64,000 nucleotides of DNA from Bacillota bacterium (GCA_023400235.1 JAEXFI010000003.1:1-64000); one strand, 5' to 3'; counted from the stretch's first letter, positions 1 to 7,907 are shown. Program-made: numbers and translations. Notes: a model not told the origin generated them from the sequence alone.

Positions 1-76
1 TTATTAAAATATACACTTTTTTATACTAAAGAATTTCTTATCTACAAAAAGTCTTCAGAGTGCTAAATAGTTAACA

Positions 77-126
77 AAAATGGGGCCGTGCACAACTATT
101 TTTCAATAGCTAATGCGACAGCCCCA
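77..126 (-). terminator. Terminator of the MerR-family gene
   Basis: On the minus strand TGGGGC (126-121) pairs with GCCCCA (86-81), with a second inner pairing of AGCTATT with AATAGT-type sequence, and the stem is followed by TTTTTG. It lies 20 bases past the stop codon of the regulator. Confidence 0.65.
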
Positions 127-145
127 CCTTAAAAGTTTATAAGGA

Positions 146-889
146 CTATTTCTGGCTTTCGGCATAAATTTTCATGGCTTCAGATAAAAACTTAGCCAGG
201 CCGTCACCATATTTGTCTACATTTTCAGTAAATCTTTCGTCAGTAACATACATTTGGCCTACTCCGGCAAATGCTTCAAGAGAATATCTGAAACCAAAGT
301 TTAAATTGAAGTGGCTGTACATTTTAGCCATTGCTGCTTGTGCGGTTGCAGAGTCCGGGGCCTCCTTCCTTATTTTGGCCAAATCAGTAAACAAAGCATC
401 CATGCCTTTTGCTATTGCCTCCTGCTCATTTTGCGATAGTGACTTTATGCGTGCATTACTTTGCTCAACAGCCTTGTCACCCCATAAACGTCTTGCTTCA
501 TCTTCATATGGATTATTTGTAAAATCGAACCCGTGAAACTTATCCTTGATACTCATTGTCATCCTTCCTTTCATATTCTGTACTGATTTTTCAAGGGTTT
601 CAAGCATCATTTCAATACGCCTTTTTTCATGCAGAAGATATTTCTTCTGTAAATCAAACGCCTTTTCTCTATCAAAATTCGGACTGCTTAAAAGTTCCTT
701 GATTTGTGCAAGAGAGAAGCCACATTCTTTAAAGAATAAGATTTGCTGCAGTCTGTCCATATCATCGTCTGAGTATTCGCGATAGCCGTTTTCCGGATTA
801 CGGCCTGGACTAAGGATTTCAATTGTGTCATAATGATGAAGTGTGCGCACACTGACACCAGTTATTTTTGCCACTTTTTTTGCATTCAT
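146..889 (-). CDS. MerR-family regulator with TipAS-like effector domain
   Basis: Transcription activator of the TipA/Mta/SkgA group. Residues 1-70 form the MerR winged helix (KKVAKITGVSVRTLHHYDTI, then NGYREYSDDDM), followed by a coiled-coil dimerisation helix (about 75-110) and a C-terminal TipAS-type helical domain (about 120-247, ending near YVTDERFTENVDKYGDG). The start chosen is ATG 889, with AGGGAGAG eight bases upstream; a TTG 21 bases earlier has no ribosome site. In TipAL the pocket cysteine that captures thiopeptides lies just before a Ser/Pro-Leu-Glu-Met stretch; here that region reads FGFRYSLEAF with no cysteine, so a non-covalent ligand is more likely (inference from remembered family motifs). 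Its own promoter has the expected MerR architecture. The activated targets are not evident; the gene probably regulates itself. Confidence 0.9.
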   Translation of the reverse strand: MNAKKVAKITGVSVRTLHHYDTIEILSPGRNPENGYREYSDDDMDRLQQILFFKECGFSLAQIKELLSSPNFDREKAFDLQKKYLLHEKRRIEMMLETLEKSVQNMKGRMTMSIKDKFHGFDFTNNPYEDEARRLWGDKAVEQSNARIKSLSQNEQEAIAKGMDALFTDLAKIRKEAPDSATAQAAMAKMYSHFNLNFGFRYSLEAFAGVGQMYVTDERFTENVDKYGDGLAKFLSEAMKIYAESQK

Positions 890-915
890 TGCTTTCACTC
901 TCCCTTGCAAATATC

Positions 916-946
916 ATTGTAGACTATAACGCAACGTAACAGTCAA
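916..946 (-). promoter_or_regulatory. MerR-type autoregulated promoter and operator
   Basis: Reading the minus strand, TTGACT (946-941) and TACAAT (921-916) are separated by 19 bases, the over-long spacer typical of MerR-controlled promoters. The spacer is filled by a dyad: GACTGTTACG (944-935), centre TTG, CGTTATAGTC (931-922), matching at 8 of 10 arm positions. It sits directly upstream of the MerR-family gene. Confidence 0.8.
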
Positions 947-1015
947 GACATTTCTGATAGTATTTTTATTTTATAGTATTTGTACCAGCAAGGGAAATAG
1001 TATGGGTAAATCAGA

Positions 1016-1213
1016 ATGTTTTTTCGTAAAAAAATGGGTGAATTACCTGAATTGCAGGAATTCCAGGACAAATACGAGATACCCTGGGAGAGAAGACACT
1101 GCAACTGCTTACATTATTCCAGGAAGAAATGTGCCGGCATTCCAGCGGGAGTTCACAAACCAATACTGGGCGAAAGAATTGGGGATATCCGTAATAAGGG
1201 AAATGGATCATAG
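1016..1213 (+). other. Doubtful short ORF or gene remnant
   Basis: A 65-codon reading frame (MFFRKKMGELPELQEFQDKY at its start) overlaps a 75-codon frame at 1002-1229. The first 25 residues of one frame and the last 50 of the other look more protein-like than the rest of either, which would fit a decayed, frameshifted gene. I do not recognise a family. It ends 12 bases before the next gene and lies in the same frame as it. Confidence 0.2.
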
Positions 1214-1225
1214 GGGGGTTACAAG

Positions 1226-1987
1226 ATGAAAAAACCAGAACTGCAAAAGGTCAGTGAGGAAACCATGCGCTTTATGCGAGGAAAGTATGTTTTGGATGAA
1301 GTGGGTAACGGCAAAGATGAATTGAAATTCCGCAAAGGCGGGAAAACTGTGCTGACCATTTATACACGCCAAGACCGTTACGATTTTCTCATTATTTTCG
1401 GAAAGGCAGAGCGGGAGTTGTTTGAAGCCCGGTGCAATGAATTTCCGCAGGAGATACAGGAAATTTACCATAACAGCAAAACATATCATGACGGCAAATG
1501 GATGTTTATTTCGGTAACCGATTTACATACTCTCGAAGCTGTCAAGCAGCTTGTTCTGATTAAGAAAAAGCCCAACCGGAAGCCCTTTCCGAAAGAGCAG
1601 GCGGTCTATGCAAGTTGCGGTCACCGTTGTGATTTGTGCGTGCATTATAACGGAGGAACAATCAGCGAGGAGTTCCGTAAGGAACTGAAAGAGCGGTTGA
1701 TACGTGTATATGCTGGTGGTGTGGGAGATGGAGATTATTGGGGCGATGATATGAAGTTTTGCGAGGGCTGTCATACTGGGGGATTAGGTAAAGACTTTAG
1801 TTGTGATTCATTGAAATGTGCAGCGGGAAATAATGTTGATAAATGTACGAACTGCCATAAAAATCCATGTGATAAGTCGCACCAGCTATATCATGGACTA
1901 AAGCCGGAAATTCACACTAATACCATTGCTGCCGAGGATGTTACATGGGTAATTCTGCCTTATGTGTATGAGCAATACGGAAATTAA
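1226..1987 (+). CDS. DUF3788-DUF3795 two-domain protein
   Basis: The N-terminal part (about 1-120) matches the DUF3788 pattern: a strand-rich domain with a conserved KGGKTVLTIY segment, a later DGKWMFISV stretch and a closing VKQLVLIKKKPNRK. The C-terminal part (about 128-253) is a cysteine-rich DUF3795 domain with CGHRCDLCVHY, then CEGCH, CDSLKCA, CTNC and NPC; these cysteines look metal-binding or disulfide-forming. No signal peptide or membrane helix is visible, so it is probably cytoplasmic. The start is ATG 1226, after a GGGGGG-type purine tract. Neither domain has an established function. The fusion suggests they act on one substrate. It is a single gene facing a convergent neighbour. 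Confidence 0.75.
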   Translation: MKKPELQKVSEETMRFMRGKYVLDEVGNGKDELKFRKGGKTVLTIYTRQDRYDFLIIFGKAERELFEARCNEFPQEIQEIYHNSKTYHDGKWMFISVTDLHTLEAVKQLVLIKKKPNRKPFPKEQAVYASCGHRCDLCVHYNGGTISEEFRKELKERLIRVYAGGVGDGDYWGDDMKFCEGCHTGGLGKDFSCDSLKCAAGNNVDKCTNCHKNPCDKSHQLYHGLKPEIHTNTIAAEDVTWVILPYVYEQYGN

Positions 1988-2304
1988 TGGAGATAACATC
2001 TGTTTCGCATGACAGACCGTGAAATGTGGAAGGTTTGCTCAAGTAGCCGGTGGCCTTTGCTAGATTTGTATATTAATTCAGCGTCGGCATTTCATTGGGC
2101 TTTATATATTCATGTCTCTAAGAGCTACCAAGTGGTATAAAGGTCATTGACACATAAGCAAAAACACTGATACAGCCTATCCCATGTCAATTGCTGAGAA
2201 GGTGTTATATCAGTGTTTTATTCAATCCTTTATGCCGAACTTTTAATATGTATTTTACTACAGATTTCTTATTAAAACTTTTTTCATATAACAACGCTTA
2301 TAGA
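1988..2304. other. Convergent intergenic region with hairpin
   Basis: No gene is seen. AAAACACTGATA (2161-2172) and TATCAGTGTTTT (2208-2219) form a perfect 12-bp inverted repeat around a 35-base loop. It lies between two genes that point at each other, so it may act as a shared, weak terminator. Confidence 0.5.
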
Positions 2305-3087
2305 CTAGGATAAAAATATAATCAAAATTGTAAGCAGAATGACTATTGAGTTTATGACGATAGCGGCAATTGCAAGGCCTGATTTCTGTGATTTAAGACC
2401 ATATTTTATAGCTAGGGTATAGGAGGCGATATTAACCAATAAACTGAATTTGGATGCAAACATTAAAACTATGGCGGCAATTGACAGCCAGAAGGCAATT
2501 TTCGCATTTCTGTTATTTGCGTTGTTAACTTCGTTAAATACCGCAGAGGATGCAGGTGCTTGTACGCCAGGCTGTTTGGTATATACCGGTGCCTGGTTTG
2601 GAATATTTGTTTGTGGCTGTGAGCTGGGCTGTGTATGTATGTTTTGTTGCGAATCAAAATTTTGCTGTGAATGTGAGTTTTGCGCATATGAGTCCTGCTG
2701 CAGCTGTGCTTGTGAATTTATCTGAGCTGAAGCATGTTCTGCCGGTTTGATTTGTTGATTTGCCAGGCTTACCTTTTCCAAGGTCGCCATTAAGCTCAAC
2801 AGACTGTTGTAATAGGGGAGTTTGGCTGCCGAACCAATAAACTTTCCATCTCCGACATTTAATTCCTTTCCGATTTTACCCACCCAAGCCTCTAAATGCA
2901 GTACTCCGTCCTGGAAACTGTATTTAAATCCTTTCAAAGGCAGCATGACTCCACCTGATTTGAAATAGTTCTCACCTTTTTCAGAGACCATTTTAAAGCT
3001 GTTTCCCACTAAGTATGCCTGTATTGCGTTTTCAACATCTGCCTGAGGGATATTGAGCGCAAGCTCTTTAACATATCTGCTTCCCAT
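2305..3087 (-). CDS. Membrane protein with Gln/Ser-rich linker, unknown function
   Basis: Three parts are visible. Residues 1-110 form a compact soluble domain (ALNIPQADVENAIQAYLVG, then YFKSGGVMLPLKGFKYSF). Residues about 115-190 are a low-complexity linker of Gln, Ser, Asn and His. The last 70 residues hold two hydrophobic helices (AKIAFWLSIAAIVLMFAS and GLAIAAIVINSIVILLTIL) resembling the DUF4190-type tails of Firmicute membrane proteins. ATG 3087 is preferred because AAGGTGA lies just upstream; in-frame ATG 3102 and TTG 3144 lack a ribosome site. The soluble domain is probably cytoplasmic and tethered by its C-terminus. I do not recognise a function. Confidence 0.65.
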   Translation of the reverse strand: MGSRYVKELALNIPQADVENAIQAYLVGNSFKMVSEKGENYFKSGGVMLPLKGFKYSFQDGVLHLEAWVGKIGKELNVGDGKFIGSAAKLPYYNSLLSLMATLEKVSLANQQIKPAEHASAQINSQAQLQQDSYAQNSHSQQNFDSQQNIHTQPSSQPQTNIPNQAPVYTKQPGVQAPASSAVFNEVNNANNRNAKIAFWLSIAAIVLMFASKFSLLVNIASYTLAIKYGLKSQKSGLAIAAIVINSIVILLTILIIFLS

Positions 3088-3191
3088 ATCTGTCACCTTC
3101 ATTCTTAATATTTGCTTAGCATAATTATCGACATTATAAAACAAAATTGGCAGTTATTCAACAAAATAATAGAAATTGGTTGAAAGGTTAT

Positions 3192-3225
3192 TCATATTGA
3201 CATTCATCGATGTGAGGCATATGAT
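3192..3225 (+). promoter_or_regulatory. Promoter and dyad operator of the arsR-hgcAB operon
   Basis: TTGACA (3197-3202), a 17-base spacer and TATGAT (3220-3225) form a near-consensus sigma-A promoter 45 bases upstream of the ArsR-family gene. The spacer holds the palindrome CATCGATG (3205-3212), and TCATAT (3192-3197) and ATATGA (3219-3224) flank it symmetrically. A bound ArsR dimer here would block RNA polymerase; that is an inference. Confidence 0.75.
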
Positions 3226-3269
3226 AAATATATAAATTTAAATCGAAAATTATAGATATGAGGTAAGAC

Positions 3270-3581
3270 ATGAATAATCAACACATTGATAACGCACAGG
3301 TTTTTAAGGCATTTTGCGATGAAAACAGGCTGTGGATACTTGAACTTTTGCAAAGCGGGGAAAAGTGTGCCTGTGTGCTGCTGGAGCAGTTGAATATAGG
3401 GCAGTCCACTCTCTCGCATCACATGAAGCTACTGGTTCAGAGCGGTATTGTATCAGCCAGGAATCAGGGAAAGTGGACCTACTATTCCATCTCAGCAGAA
3501 GGAGCTGCCCGGGCGGTTGAACTGCTCAAAGTTCTTACTTCGATTCAGGAACAAAGCCCCGTCAGCTGCGATTGCTTATAA
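3270..3581 (+). CDS. ArsR/SmtB-family metal-responsive repressor
   Basis: A 103-residue winged-helix repressor of typical ArsR length. The recognition helix region is LNIGQSTLSHHMKLL and the wing is ARNQGKWTYYSI. Cys33 and Cys35 (GEKCACVLLEQL) fall at the ELCVCD-type arsenite-binding site of ArsR helix alpha-3; further cysteines are Cys16 and a C-terminal pair Cys100/Cys102 (SCDCL). This predicts sensing of a soft metal or metalloid such as As(III), and possibly Hg(II). The stop lies 11 bases before hgcA, so the genes are cotranscribed. ArsR-like regulators next to hgcAB are known from other methylators, where arsenic rather than mercury appears to be the signal. Start ATG 3270 follows GAGGT. 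Confidence 0.93.
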   Translation: MNNQHIDNAQVFKAFCDENRLWILELLQSGEKCACVLLEQLNIGQSTLSHHMKLLVQSGIVSARNQGKWTYYSISAEGAARAVELLKVLTSIQEQSPVSCDCL

Positions 3582-3592
3582 AGGGAAGGTGT

Positions 3593-4831
3593 ATGGATAT
3601 GGAAAATAACAGCCCCAGAGCTCATTCAAGGGCCAGAACCATCCGGGTCAAAGCCAAAGCTTTAGCAAAAGCAACCAAAAGAACCGCCCCGACAGCAACG
3701 GTAAAAATGCCCACACAGGAAGCTGTACAGGCTTCTGCACAAAACAATAAAGTCTGCTGCTGCGGAAGTGCTAAAGGCCCAGGCACACTTATAACACAAT
3801 ACGGTAAAAATGACTGTTGGATAACAGGTGAGATTGGGACGGAGGCCGGAAACATACCCCAAGTGTCCACAAAGCTGACCTTTCAAGACACCCTGGGAAC
3901 CTGGAAAACACGATGGGGAATCGGGAGAATGGGCTATAAGGTAAATCCCGGCATATACGCCATAGGAAAACCGGATAAAAGCTCCCCGGTGCTTGTGACC
4001 GCAAACTACAAGCTGACCTTCGACACTCTCAGAAGGGAGCTGGATGGGCTCCAGGTGTGGCTTCTGGTGCTGGACACCAAGGGCATTAACGTCTGGTGCG
4101 CAGCAGGTAAGGGGACCTTTGGGACTACTGAGCTTATAAAACGAATTGGAAAAACCGGACTTGCCGGAATAGTGGCGCATAAGACACTGATATTGCCCCA
4201 GTTGGGGGCACCGGGAGTCAGTGCCCATGTGGTTTCTAAAAATACGGGCTTCAAGATAGTATACGGCCCCGTAAGGGCAGAGGATATAAAAGAGTTTCTT
4301 GCTTCGGGAATGGAGGCTACTGAGGAAATGCGCAGTGTAAGGTTTGACCTGAAGGACCGGCTGGTGCTAACGCCTGTGGAACTGACCTCCGCTGTAAAGC
4401 CTGCCTTGCCTGTACTTGGAATTCTTTTTCTCATAAATCTACTTGCGGCTAAACCCTTTGGACTTGTAGACTTATACGCATACGGAGGCGCATTGCTTGC
4501 AGGCTGTGTCTTAACTCCAGTCCTGCTGCCATGGATTCCGGGCAGGGCATTTGCTGGAAAGGGCTGGCTTATGGGCATGCTTTGGACGGTGGCGGTTTTG
4601 CAGCTGAACGGAGGAATTATATCTCCCGACTTTGGAATGCTTAAAGAGTTGGGATATATTCTCGTATTACCAGCAGTATCAGCATTTTATGCAATGAATT
4701 TTACCGGCTCTTCGACATATACCTCGTTTTCCGGCGTGTTGAAGGAAATGAAAAGGGCTATTCCTTTAATTATTATATCCATAGTACTGGGAAGTCTATT
4801 ACTGCTGGCTGACAGCCTGTTAAAATTTTAG
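3593..4831 (+). CDS. hgcA: HgcA, corrinoid methyltransferase of mercury methylation
   Basis: HgcA transfers a methyl group from its cobalamin to Hg(II); it is membrane-bound with a cytoplasmic corrinoid domain. The diagnostic cap-helix motif is NVWCAAGKGTFGT, with the cobalt-liganding cysteine at residue 169 (codon 4097-4099). Residues about 60-250 resemble the corrinoid domain of the acetyl-CoA pathway CFeSP. Five hydrophobic helices follow, at about 268-285, 290-315, 325-345, 352-370 and 388-408, as in known HgcA. The start is ATG 3593 or 3599, behind AAGGGAAGG; an in-frame TTG at 3572 would overlap arsR. Odd features are a strongly basic N-terminal extension of about 45 residues (RAHSRARTIRVKAKALAK) and a Cys-Cys-Cys-Gly cluster at 55-58. 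A plain CFeSP subunit is excluded by the cap-helix motif, the membrane domain and the adjacent hgcB. Confidence 0.97.
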   Translation: MDMENNSPRAHSRARTIRVKAKALAKATKRTAPTATVKMPTQEAVQASAQNNKVCCCGSAKGPGTLITQYGKNDCWITGEIGTEAGNIPQVSTKLTFQDTLGTWKTRWGIGRMGYKVNPGIYAIGKPDKSSPVLVTANYKLTFDTLRRELDGLQVWLLVLDTKGINVWCAAGKGTFGTTELIKRIGKTGLAGIVAHKTLILPQLGAPGVSAHVVSKNTGFKIVYGPVRAEDIKEFLASGMEATEEMRSVRFDLKDRLVLTPVELTSAVKPALPVLGILFLINLLAAKPFGLVDLYAYGGALLAGCVLTPVLLPWIPGRAFAGKGWLMGMLWTVAVLQLNGGIISPDFGMLKELGYILVLPAVSAFYAMNFTGSSTYTSFSGVLKEMKRAIPLIIISIVLGSLLLLADSLLKF

Positions 4832-4842
4832 GAGGATAGGAC

Positions 4843-5154
4843 ATGAAGCACAGATACTTAAAAAATGTTGCTACACTTTCACTTAATAAGAATAAATGCA
4901 CAGGCTGTAAGAGGTGTCTGGAGGTCTGTCCCCACAAGGTGTTTGGCTTTAACGGCGGTAAAGCCGAAATCCTTGACAGGGACAGCTGTATGGAATGCGG
5001 AGCCTGTTCAGCAAACTGCCCGTTTGGCGCCCTGGAGGTAAGTCCCGGTGTGGGCTGTGCGTCTGCGATTATCAAGGGCTGGCTTACAGGGAACGAACCC
5101 AGCTGTGACTGCTCAGGGAGCGGCAACAGTGGAAGCAGCGGCGGTTGCCGCTGA
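4843..5154 (+). CDS. hgcB: HgcB, 2[4Fe-4S] ferredoxin partner of HgcA
   Basis: Small ferredoxin thought to reduce the HgcA corrinoid and to hand over Hg(II). Cluster ligands are C19, C22, C25, C29 (CTGCKRCLEVC) and C49, C52, C55, C59 (CMECGACSANC); the second is the characteristic HgcB motif. C72 (VGCASAI) matches the extra conserved cysteine of the family. The tail carries C88, C90 and C102 in a Gly/Ser-rich stretch, corresponding to the C-terminal cysteines implicated in mercury binding. It starts 11 bases after hgcA behind AGGAGG, the strongest ribosome site of the operon. A terminator follows, so the operon ends here. Confidence 0.97.
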   Translation: MKHRYLKNVATLSLNKNKCTGCKRCLEVCPHKVFGFNGGKAEILDRDSCMECGACSANCPFGALEVSPGVGCASAIIKGWLTGNEPSCDCSGSGNSGSSGGCR

Positions 5155-5187
5155 GTTTTCAGTGCCTGCTGAGCCCGCAATGTCTGT

Positions 5188-5214
5188 GGGTAAAAGAGTA
5201 TTTTGCCCGTTTTT
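5188..5214 (+). terminator. Terminator of the hgc operon
   Basis: GGGTAAAA (5188-5195) pairs with TTTTGCCC (5201-5208) over a five-base loop, followed by GTTTTT. It lies 34 bases after hgcB. Confidence 0.75.
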
Positions 5215-5264
5215 AATATTCTTCCATAAAGCCTAGTCAAAAAACTGTGAATTTTCTAAATATT

Positions 5265-5295
5265 CTGACAAAAATCAATTATTTTAAGTTATAAT
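5265..5295 (+). promoter_or_regulatory. Probable promoter of the transglutaminase gene
   Basis: CTGACA (5265-5270) and a perfect TATAAT (5290-5295) are spaced by 19 bases, about 45 bases upstream of the start codon. The -10 element is strong and the spacer is long. Confidence 0.5.
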
Positions 5296-5342
5296 AGAGA
5301 AATATGGTGAAAAAATACTATTAATAGGAGATAAACGGGAAT

Positions 5343-7727
5343 ATGAAGAAAATATCAACTGTTTTACTGGTCGTTTTAGCTGCACTGTTGACTGTCTATT
5401 CTTCGTCTTTTGCAACAGCAGCTGCGTCCACTTCCCCATACTTTTCCAACAACAAGGCACTGGATGCAATATTTGCAAAGCTGGAGAAGGAGTTTCTTCA
5501 ATATGAAAAGGATGAAGTCATTCCTCTGAGAAATCTGGGAGAAATAGTCCCTGATGGAACTAAACCAACAATCAAAAGAACCTCTAAAAAAATAACCGAT
5601 GCTCAGCTAAAGGCTGCGGCCCAGAGAGCATTAAACGAGCTGCGGGTGGCTGTGGAAATCAAGGAGGAATATCTGGGGGGCCTTTCACCACAGGAGTATA
5701 AGGTTATTGAGGACAAACTCAATCAAAAAATTTATTTATCTAAAAATATTGGCAATTACGGGTGGGATTTTGAAGGGAAAACAGTCTCTTTATATGCTGA
5801 CCTGTCCGACTTTACCGAGTGGCTTAGGTTTAAGGAAATGACAGGCAACTATGGCAGGATGGGAAAGGAAAAGGACGAGGTGGACCCGGCCGCATTTAAG
5901 GTCAAGGATAAAATCACCCGGTATCTGAATCAATCCATACAGAAGGGAAATACCGTCAGCCCGAAAATACTTGAAAAGTTGCCGGCTGAAGTGGAGAACC
6001 TGTTTATTGAACGTAATTTAACCAAAATAATGGTGTCCAGAATACTATCAGAGATCCACGACAGTATCTTCACCATTGAAGAAGGAAATTCATCAGCTGA
6101 CCGTTTTGACGGTACCCAATCGGTGGAAGAGCTCATTGAAAGCTTCTGGTATTTGATAAACAGCCGGGAAGGGGAGCGGGAACAGCAAAAGCAGATAGAG
6201 TATTACCAATACCCGGAGGATAAGCCTTCTGCCGAAGCCTGGGATACTATTACCAAAAGGATTGCCGTATATGAAGAATTGCCCGAAGCCTTGACCCACG
6301 GGTTTAATAAGGCAATTACCCTGGATGAACTAGCTCAGTTGTACTTTGGAAGCGAAGAGCTTAGTGAGAATATCGTCATAGATGATAATAACATTCCAGC
6401 CGACAGTCCGGATTACATAAAACAGGCCTATGCCTATGGAATGATTGATGACATCAGAGGGCTGGACAAGCCTTTGACCAGGCTGGAGGCTGCAAGAATA
6501 CTGGCTAAGAGCCAGGTTTATGACAAGACCTTTTTTTCCTTGAAGCTTTTGGATGCAAACAAGATACCGGTAGGTGACCTGATAAATGTAGGAACCTGTC
6601 TGAATTCGGGAATGGGAATTAAATCTGCCAGATTTAATCCCCAGAGCAGCTATACCAAGGAAGATGCCATAATGGACAACTCTGCATTTGATTTTAGAGA
6701 TCTGAGGGGCTACAAGCTTCCTGTGGATATGCGGGATGTATCAAAGGTAATTGTGGAGAAAAATACAATCACTCTTCTTTTTGAAGACAAGGATCAAATA
6801 CTGGAATATGTTGATAACGAATTTTACGATACCGTACTGGAAAAAATCAAGTTAACCGGAAGCTATACAAAAATTGATACGGGGGGAGCCTTGATAGAAG
6901 TGTTTACCCCTGAAAACGGCATTAAATTCACTATAAAAAATGGAACCACCTTTATTGATTTTGAAGATGGGTATTACGGGCCGAAATTAGGCTATACCAT
7001 TGAACCGAAAGTCATAAAAAGCAGCGATAAGGTTGATATGAACGTGCAGCCTGATTCCACCACCAAAAAACTCAATGGTAAGCTGGATGTCATTCTCGCA
7101 AAAATCATCAAGCCAACCATGACAGTAGAGCAAAAAGTCAGAGCAATTCATGACTATGTTGTCAAGCATATTACGTATGATTTGAAATACAAGGATGTAC
7201 AGAGCGTGGGAAGCATCCTTGTATCCATTGACCAGGGCCGGGGTGTTTGCGGAGATTACTCCCAGCTGTTCAAGGAGTTGTGTGAAAGGGTATCAATACC
7301 CTGTGTTTATGAGGCCGGAGATCCATTCACGCTTAACCATGCCTGGAATGCAGTGCTGATAAACGGCGAGTGGAAGTATGTGGATACCACCTGGGATGAC
7401 AAGGATGACGGAAAAGTCCGCTACACCTACTTCCTTGTAGACCGGTTTACCTTTATGAAGGACCATACACCTTTTATGGGTGTGCCCGATGTCAGGTACT
7501 ATTCCGACGCGGAGCTGGACCCCATGAAGTTGAAAAGCCAGGATGAAATCAGGGCCTATCTGCTTAAGAATTTTTACTGGGTGAACGGATACAAATTGAC
7601 CTTCAGAGTGGCGGATAAGAACATTAAGCCTTCAGTGGGATATTTGAATGATCGCGATGTAAGTATTTCGCTGACCTATGACGCAAAAAATAATCTGTAC
7701 ACTGTTGCGGCAAAGTCTAAACGGTAA
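5343..7727 (+). CDS. Secreted transglutaminase-like protein with SLH segment
   Basis: A Sec signal peptide is visible (MKKISTVLLVVLAALLTVYS, cleavage probably near residue 27). The first 300 residues are a charged helical region with no family I recognise. An SLH-like segment at about 330-395 (ITLDELAQLYFG ... PLTRLEAARILAKS) could bind cell-wall polymer. A transglutaminase/protease-like domain covers about 580-690, with the triad Cys636 (GRGVCGDYSQ), His666 (NHAWN) and Asp681 (VDTTWDD) all present, so it should be active. It probably acts at the cell surface on protein or peptidoglycan cross-links; the substrate is unknown. Only one clear SLH repeat is seen, where three are usual for stable anchoring. 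It is monocistronic, with its own promoter and a strong terminator. Confidence 0.85.
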   Translation: MKKISTVLLVVLAALLTVYSSSFATAAASTSPYFSNNKALDAIFAKLEKEFLQYEKDEVIPLRNLGEIVPDGTKPTIKRTSKKITDAQLKAAAQRALNELRVAVEIKEEYLGGLSPQEYKVIEDKLNQKIYLSKNIGNYGWDFEGKTVSLYADLSDFTEWLRFKEMTGNYGRMGKEKDEVDPAAFKVKDKITRYLNQSIQKGNTVSPKILEKLPAEVENLFIERNLTKIMVSRILSEIHDSIFTIEEGNSSADRFDGTQSVEELIESFWYLINSREGEREQQKQIEYYQYPEDKPSAEAWDTITKRIAVYEELPEALTHGFNKAITLDELAQLYFGSEELSENIVIDDNNIPADSPDYIKQAYAYGMIDDIRGLDKPLTRLEAARILAKSQVYDKTFFSLKLLDANKIPVGDLINVGTCLNSGMGIKSARFNPQSSYTKEDAIMDNSAFDFRDLRGYKLPVDMRDVSKVIVEKNTITLLFEDKDQILEYVDNEFYDTVLEKIKLTGSYTKIDTGGALIEVFTPENGIKFTIKNGTTFIDFEDGYYGPKLGYTIEPKVIKSSDKVDMNVQPDSTTKKLNGKLDVILAKIIKPTMTVEQKVRAIHDYVVKHITYDLKYKDVQSVGSILVSIDQGRGVCGDYSQLFKELCERVSIPCVYEAGDPFTLNHAWNAVLINGEWKYVDTTWDDKDDGKVRYTYFLVDRFTFMKDHTPFMGVPDVRYYSDAELDPMKLKSQDEIRAYLLKNFYWVNGYKLTFRVADKNIKPSVGYLNDRDVSISLTYDAKNNLYTVAAKSKR

Positions 7728-7757
7728 CTAAAAGGTAAAAGGAAGCTGTAATAAAAG

Positions 7758-7814
7758 AGACTGCTCCCGGAGAATAAATTTTAACCTGATAAATTTATTC
7801 TTCGGGAGCAGTCT
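7758..7814. terminator. Strong bidirectional terminator
   Basis: A 24-bp stem (7758-7781 with 7791-7814, one G-U pair) closes a nine-base loop. It is A-rich on the left and followed by TATTTT on the right. It sits between the convergent transglutaminase and DUF362-dockerin genes and can serve both. Confidence 0.9.
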
Positions 7815-7907
7815 TATTTTAGAATATAGGAGCATGCCGGAGAGCCGGTGCAAAGAGGCTCTTGCTTCCCGTACAGGCCTGCGGTGCTCACCCGCGCTAT
7901 AGCTACT

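Noticed and set aside
3593..4831. CdhD/AcsC corrinoid iron-sulfur protein subunit instead of HgcA
   Set aside because: The cap-helix cysteine motif, five C-terminal membrane helices and the adjoining HgcB are specific to HgcA, and no acetyl-CoA synthase genes are near.
4773..5240. Minus-strand 155-codon frame over hgcB
   Set aside because: It is the complement of hgcB codons, has no ribosome site and no recognisable protein pattern.
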